Part shown: one piece after another, positions 30,775 to 33,207 of the stretch | How positions within the stretch are numbered: position 1 is the first letter of the stretch | How the letters are laid out: the number at the start of each line of letters is the position of its first letter | Assembly: GCA_964646515.1 (NCBI GenBank) | Contig: CAZYES010000010.1 | Span: forward strand, 1 to 33,207 | Direction of reading: 5' to 3' | From: C7867-002 sp964646515 | GTDB taxonomy: Bacteria > Patescibacteriota > Minisyncoccia > Phycocordibacterales > PALSA-1337 | Length of the DNA: 33,207 nucleotides | Notes under the pieces: generated by a model | Told to the model about the DNA's origin: nothing | Seen by the model: only the letters and a program-made list of their open reading frames with translations | The model's database searches: none | Program-made: the position numbers and the translations under genes

Positions 30775-31854
30775 TCACAAGAACTTTCTGACCAAGCGGA
30801 TAAGTATTTCGGGTATTTTTTCCAAGAAAAAACGATTACGCCATTCACTCAAAATGACTTCTTTGGAATCTTGAAGATCACGGACAAAATGTGCGGATAA
30901 TTCCTCTGCGAACTTGGTATTAGTGGTGATGAGATTGGCTTCAAAGTTATAAAGGAGACTGGCACTGTCTAGGTTCATAGAGCCGATAGTTGACCAAGTA
31001 CCGTCTATAGTTATAGCTTTGCAGTGGATCATGTTACCGGAATATAGGAATATACGTACGCCCGATTCTAGGAGCATGTTGAAGAAAGCGCGAGCGCCCA
31101 GATCGACTGCATAGTAGTCAGATTTTTCTGGAATTATTAAACGTACGTCTACGTTTCTCTTGGCGGCAAATTTCAGAGTTCGCGCCAGACGATGCGTAGG
31201 TACGAAATATGGGGTCGTGATGTATATATAATGGCGAGCATTGCGCAAAGCTTCGATACTACTAGAATAGATATGACGTTTGCCTGGAGCAGGGTAGTTT
31301 GTTATATAACGAAATTCCTCGTTGTGGGCATGTGTTCGCGCGGGAAGTGGACGGATTTTTTTTGCTCTGGCCCACATACGTTCGAAGGCGTTGCTCATAT
31401 CTTTTGCCACTTTTCCTTCTACGCGGACATTGGTATCGCGCCATCTCTTTAACCTATCCTGTATGCAAATACTACCGGTGTAACCGATTTTGTCATCTAT
31501 GACCAAAGTGCGACGGTGATTGCGGAAGTACCACGATCTGAAGTTTGGTACTTTGAAGTAGGAAGGAATCAAAGTCTTCCAGAATATAAGTTCGATACCT
31601 TTTTTCTTTAGCTCATCTGTGATATTTGTCCCAGAGAAGGTAAAACTACCGGCGGCATCCCACAAAAATCTAACTTTGACTCCGTTTTTGGCTCTTTCGG
31701 CGCAGACGCTCACAAGTTTTTGGCCGAAGTCGTCATTGACGAATATAAATTGCTCCAAGACTATACTCTCTTTGGCGTGGGCGCAATCGTGCAATATTGC
31801 TAGCCAGACTTCTTCATTGTTGGCGTAAAGAGTCCAGTTTGTTTTGTCGGTCAT
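30775..31854 (-). CDS. Cardiolipin synthase-like phospholipase D family protein
   Basis: A 359-residue protein with two HKD-type phosphatidyltransferase motifs: HRRTLVIDDKIGYTGSICI near 132, a variant in which HxK reads HRRTLVID with Arg in the Lys-adjacent position, and HCKAITIDGTWSTIGSMNLDSASL near 284, with a proper HxK and the downstream NLD. There are no N-terminal membrane helices, so it matches the short ClsB-like form rather than ClsA. It would join phospholipids or glycerol to make cardiolipin-type lipids. The substrate is uncertain because the first motif departs from HxKxxxxD. Confidence 0.85.
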   Translation of the reverse strand: MTDKTNWTLYANNEEVWLAILHDCAHAKESIVLEQFIFVNDDFGQKLVSVCAERAKNGVKVRFLWDAAGSFTFSGTNITDELKKKGIELIFWKTLIPSYFKVPNFRSWYFRNHRRTLVIDDKIGYTGSICIQDRLKRWRDTNVRVEGKVAKDMSNAFERMWARAKKIRPLPARTHAHNEEFRYITNYPAPGKRHIYSSSIEALRNARHYIYITTPYFVPTHRLARTLKFAAKRNVDVRLIIPEKSDYYAVDLGARAFFNMLLESGVRIFLYSGNMIHCKAITIDGTWSTIGSMNLDSASLLYNFEANLITTNTKFAEELSAHFVRDLQDSKEVILSEWRNRFFLEKIPEILIRLVRKFL

Positions 31855-31987
31855 GAGATAAGTCTACAGTTTATAATGTAAAGTGCAAAATTGGGCATCC
31901 AATGAGCTTGGCATTTTTGAGGTTATAGATTTGTTACTACTTGGGGGAAATTATGTTATGTTTGAATTATAATTATAAAATAGAAAT

Positions 31988-32069
31988 GGGCACGTGGCGG
32001 AATTGGTATACGCGTACGGTTCAGAACCGTATGGAGCAATCCTTGGAGGTTCGAGTCCTCTCGTGCCCA
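31988..32069 (+). tRNA. tRNA-Leu(CAG)
   Basis: An 82-nt class II tRNA: acceptor GGGCACG/CGTGCCC, anticodon stem TACGG/CCGTA with loop TTCAGAA (anticodon CAG, reading CUG), short variable arm, T-arm with TTCGAGT, discriminator A. A TATAAT box lies 15-20 nt upstream. CCA is not encoded and no R element follows, so it serves as an uninvaded comparison. Confidence 0.92.
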
Positions 32070-32238
32070 CTAATTCGCGAGAATGTACAAATAGTATTCG
32101 GGCAGAGTGTAGTTATATTGTTGTAGAGTACTTTGGGCCGTTGACCAGACAGGTAGTCAAAAACTAATTTTATTTTATAACAAGTCTAAAGGAAATAACT
32201 CGACCTCACTTTGTTTGGCGTTTTTGGTGTAAGCAAGT

Positions 32239-32266
32239 TTGCACTTTGTATTGTAGATTGTAGACT
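32239..32266 (+). promoter_or_regulatory. Predicted promoter of smpB
   Basis: TTGCAC (32239-32244), 16-nt spacer, TAGACT (32261-32266). The predicted first base is at 32273, the A of the second in-frame ATG, so translation may begin there on a leaderless mRNA. The gap 32070-32238 shows no gene. Confidence 0.5.
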
Positions 32267-32719
32267 ATGACCATGGCTACGTTGATTGATTATAAAAAGG
32301 CGCATTTTGATTATGAGATCCTAGAGAAATTCGAGGCGGGTATTGAACTTGCCGGATTTGAGGTCAAGTCAATCAAGAAAGGGCAAGGATCATTGGAAGG
32401 TTCTTATGTAATAGTAAGAGGGGGCGAAGCGTATGCCATGAACATATTTGTGTCTCCGTATCAGGAAAGAAATACACCGAGTAATTATGAACCGCGCAGA
32501 AATCGCCGATTGATTTTGAGTAAGAAAGAAATAGCAAAGTTGGCCGATATCGATGCTGGTAGGGGATTGACAATAGTGCCGATTTCGGTATATAATAAGG
32601 GTAATCTTATCAAAGTACTGGTAGCAGTTGTTCGAGGTAAAAAGAAATATGATAAGAGAGAAAGTATTAAGAGGAGAGAAGTAGATAGAGGTGTAAGAAG
32701 AGAATTTAGAGATCGTTGA
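32267..32719 (+). CDS. smpB: SsrA-binding protein SmpB
   Basis: 150 residues (148 if the ATG at 32273 is used, which gives MATLIDYKKAHFDYEILEKFEAG and suits the promoter). SmpB binds tmRNA and occupies the decoding site during rescue of stalled ribosomes. The family segments LAGFEVKSIKKGQGSLEGSYV, NIFVSPYQERN, EPRRNRRLILSKKEI and GLTIVPISVYNKGNLIKVLVAVVRGKKKYDKRESIKRRE are all present, with the basic tail that reads the empty mRNA channel. The tmRNA gene lies 87 bp downstream in the same direction. Confidence 0.96.
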   Translation: MTMATLIDYKKAHFDYEILEKFEAGIELAGFEVKSIKKGQGSLEGSYVIVRGGEAYAMNIFVSPYQERNTPSNYEPRRNRRLILSKKEIAKLADIDAGRGLTIVPISVYNKGNLIKVLVAVVRGKKKYDKRESIKRREVDRGVRREFRDR

Positions 32720-32806
32720 AAAGTGAAATCCAATATGTATGTGAAGTGATAATCTCTTTAATTCTAACTTTGTTCGGAATTCGAGACAATTTCGCTTTGC
32801 AAAATT

Positions 32807-33203
32807 GGGGATGATCGGCATAGACAATCGGCAGTTGCCGTTCGTGCGATGCGAGCACCATTAACTCGAAAGCCCCCTTCGCTCTCACGAGCTTCGGCGG
32901 GCTGAAATCTGATGGAAAATCTAAATGCTAAATCAACCGTTTCTCCGTATTTCGGAGCAAAGGACTTTGCATTCGCGTTTGTATAAACGCGCGTCACGCT
33001 AGGGGTATCCTAACTTTAGTGCTGGCGTAATTACTTGGATGTAGGAAAACAGAACTTCTCATTCTGTTTTCTGAACTCTAGAGATCGTGGTCGTGCATTT
33101 TGTGAAATTTTCTAGCACTATCACTAAACCACAAATTTTACTATCATCGTAGAATCGTCTGGTACACTTCGATTGCACGCGGGTTCGATTCCCGCCATCT
33201 CCA
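32807..33203 (+). ncRNA. ssrA: Transfer-messenger RNA (tmRNA)
   Basis: The ends form a tRNA-like domain: 5' GGGGATG pairs with 3' CATCTCC, the T-arm is CGGG-TTCGATT-CCCG, the discriminator is A, and CCA is not encoded. The GC-rich interior has several hairpins (such as TTTGTATAAAC and GGAAAACAGAACTTCTCATT regions) fitting the pseudoknot ring. A plausible tag frame runs 32927-32986, starting with GCT and ending with TAA: AKSTVSPYFGAKDFAFAFV. It would end in Phe-Ala-Phe-Val rather than the common Leu-Ala-Ala, so the frame needs confirmation. Position behind smpB supports the assignment. Confidence 0.88.
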
Positions 33204-33207
33204 CTCG

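Noticed and set aside
1..33207. CRISPR arrays
   Set aside because: No regularly spaced short repeats were seen; the only repeats are the four R elements and small palindromes.

Overview
The window looks like a chromosome segment of a Candidate Phyla Radiation (Patescibacteria) bacterium, most likely from the Parcubacteria side. The evidence is as follows. The spc-type ribosomal block goes straight from S5 to L15 with no L30. NDK carries an insertion of about 45 residues. The MurE-like ligase has a shortened N-terminus. Shine-Dalgarno sequences are almost absent, and several genes have a -10 box exactly 6 nt before the start codon, as expected of leaderless transcripts. TGA is an ordinary stop (for example at the ends of the amidase and pilM genes), which argues against the recoded lineages. 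The lineage is inferred from gene content, not from a phylogeny.

Layout. 1-2500: an orphan MazF/PemK-like toxin, a GC-rich repeat element (R1), an unknown 422-residue protein and a DoxX membrane protein. 2554-10135: housekeeping genes (TrmH-family methyltransferase, mutM, a cell-wall amidase, a MurE-like ligase, ruvA, rpsT, tRNA-Arg(GCG)), then a Panacea-type toxin-antitoxin pair and two membrane proteins. 10331-17199: a 6.9-kb accessory island bounded by two identical 176-bp direct repeats. It holds unknown cargo genes, a ~350-nt imperfect palindrome, a small ORF translationally coupled to an HUH replication protein, and a frameshifted large serine recombinase. It abuts tRNA-Ser(TGA). 17350-20920: ruvX, a DedA protein and a pilM-pilN-pilO type IV pilus cluster. 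20998-27697: tRNA-Arg(TCT) with its own R element, then rpsN-rpsH-rplF-rplR-rpsE-rplO-secY-adk-map and ndk. 27781-28005: a promoter, a structured RNA candidate and a terminator. The end carries a beta-CASP nuclease, infC-rpmI-rplT, a phospholipase-D-type synthase, tRNA-Leu, and the trans-translation pair smpB and tmRNA.

Main candidate for something new. A family of ~152-nt non-coding GC-rich elements is present four times at three kinds of site. Downstream of tRNA-Arg(TCT) and of tRNA-Ser(TGA) the element lies between two perfect 19-nt copies of that tRNA's own 3' tail (T-loop to one base past the discriminator), with exactly the same 171-nt period in both. The core is shared, but each element ends in the tail of a different tRNA. 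In the Ser and Arg elements an internal 10-11-nt segment, at a fixed distance from the tail, is complementary to that particular tail (11/11 and 9/10). This resembles a guide-and-target or stem-forming arrangement in a mobile DNA or RNA element. Two copies also flank the Rep/recombinase island, which could leave as a 6,693-bp circle by recombination between them.
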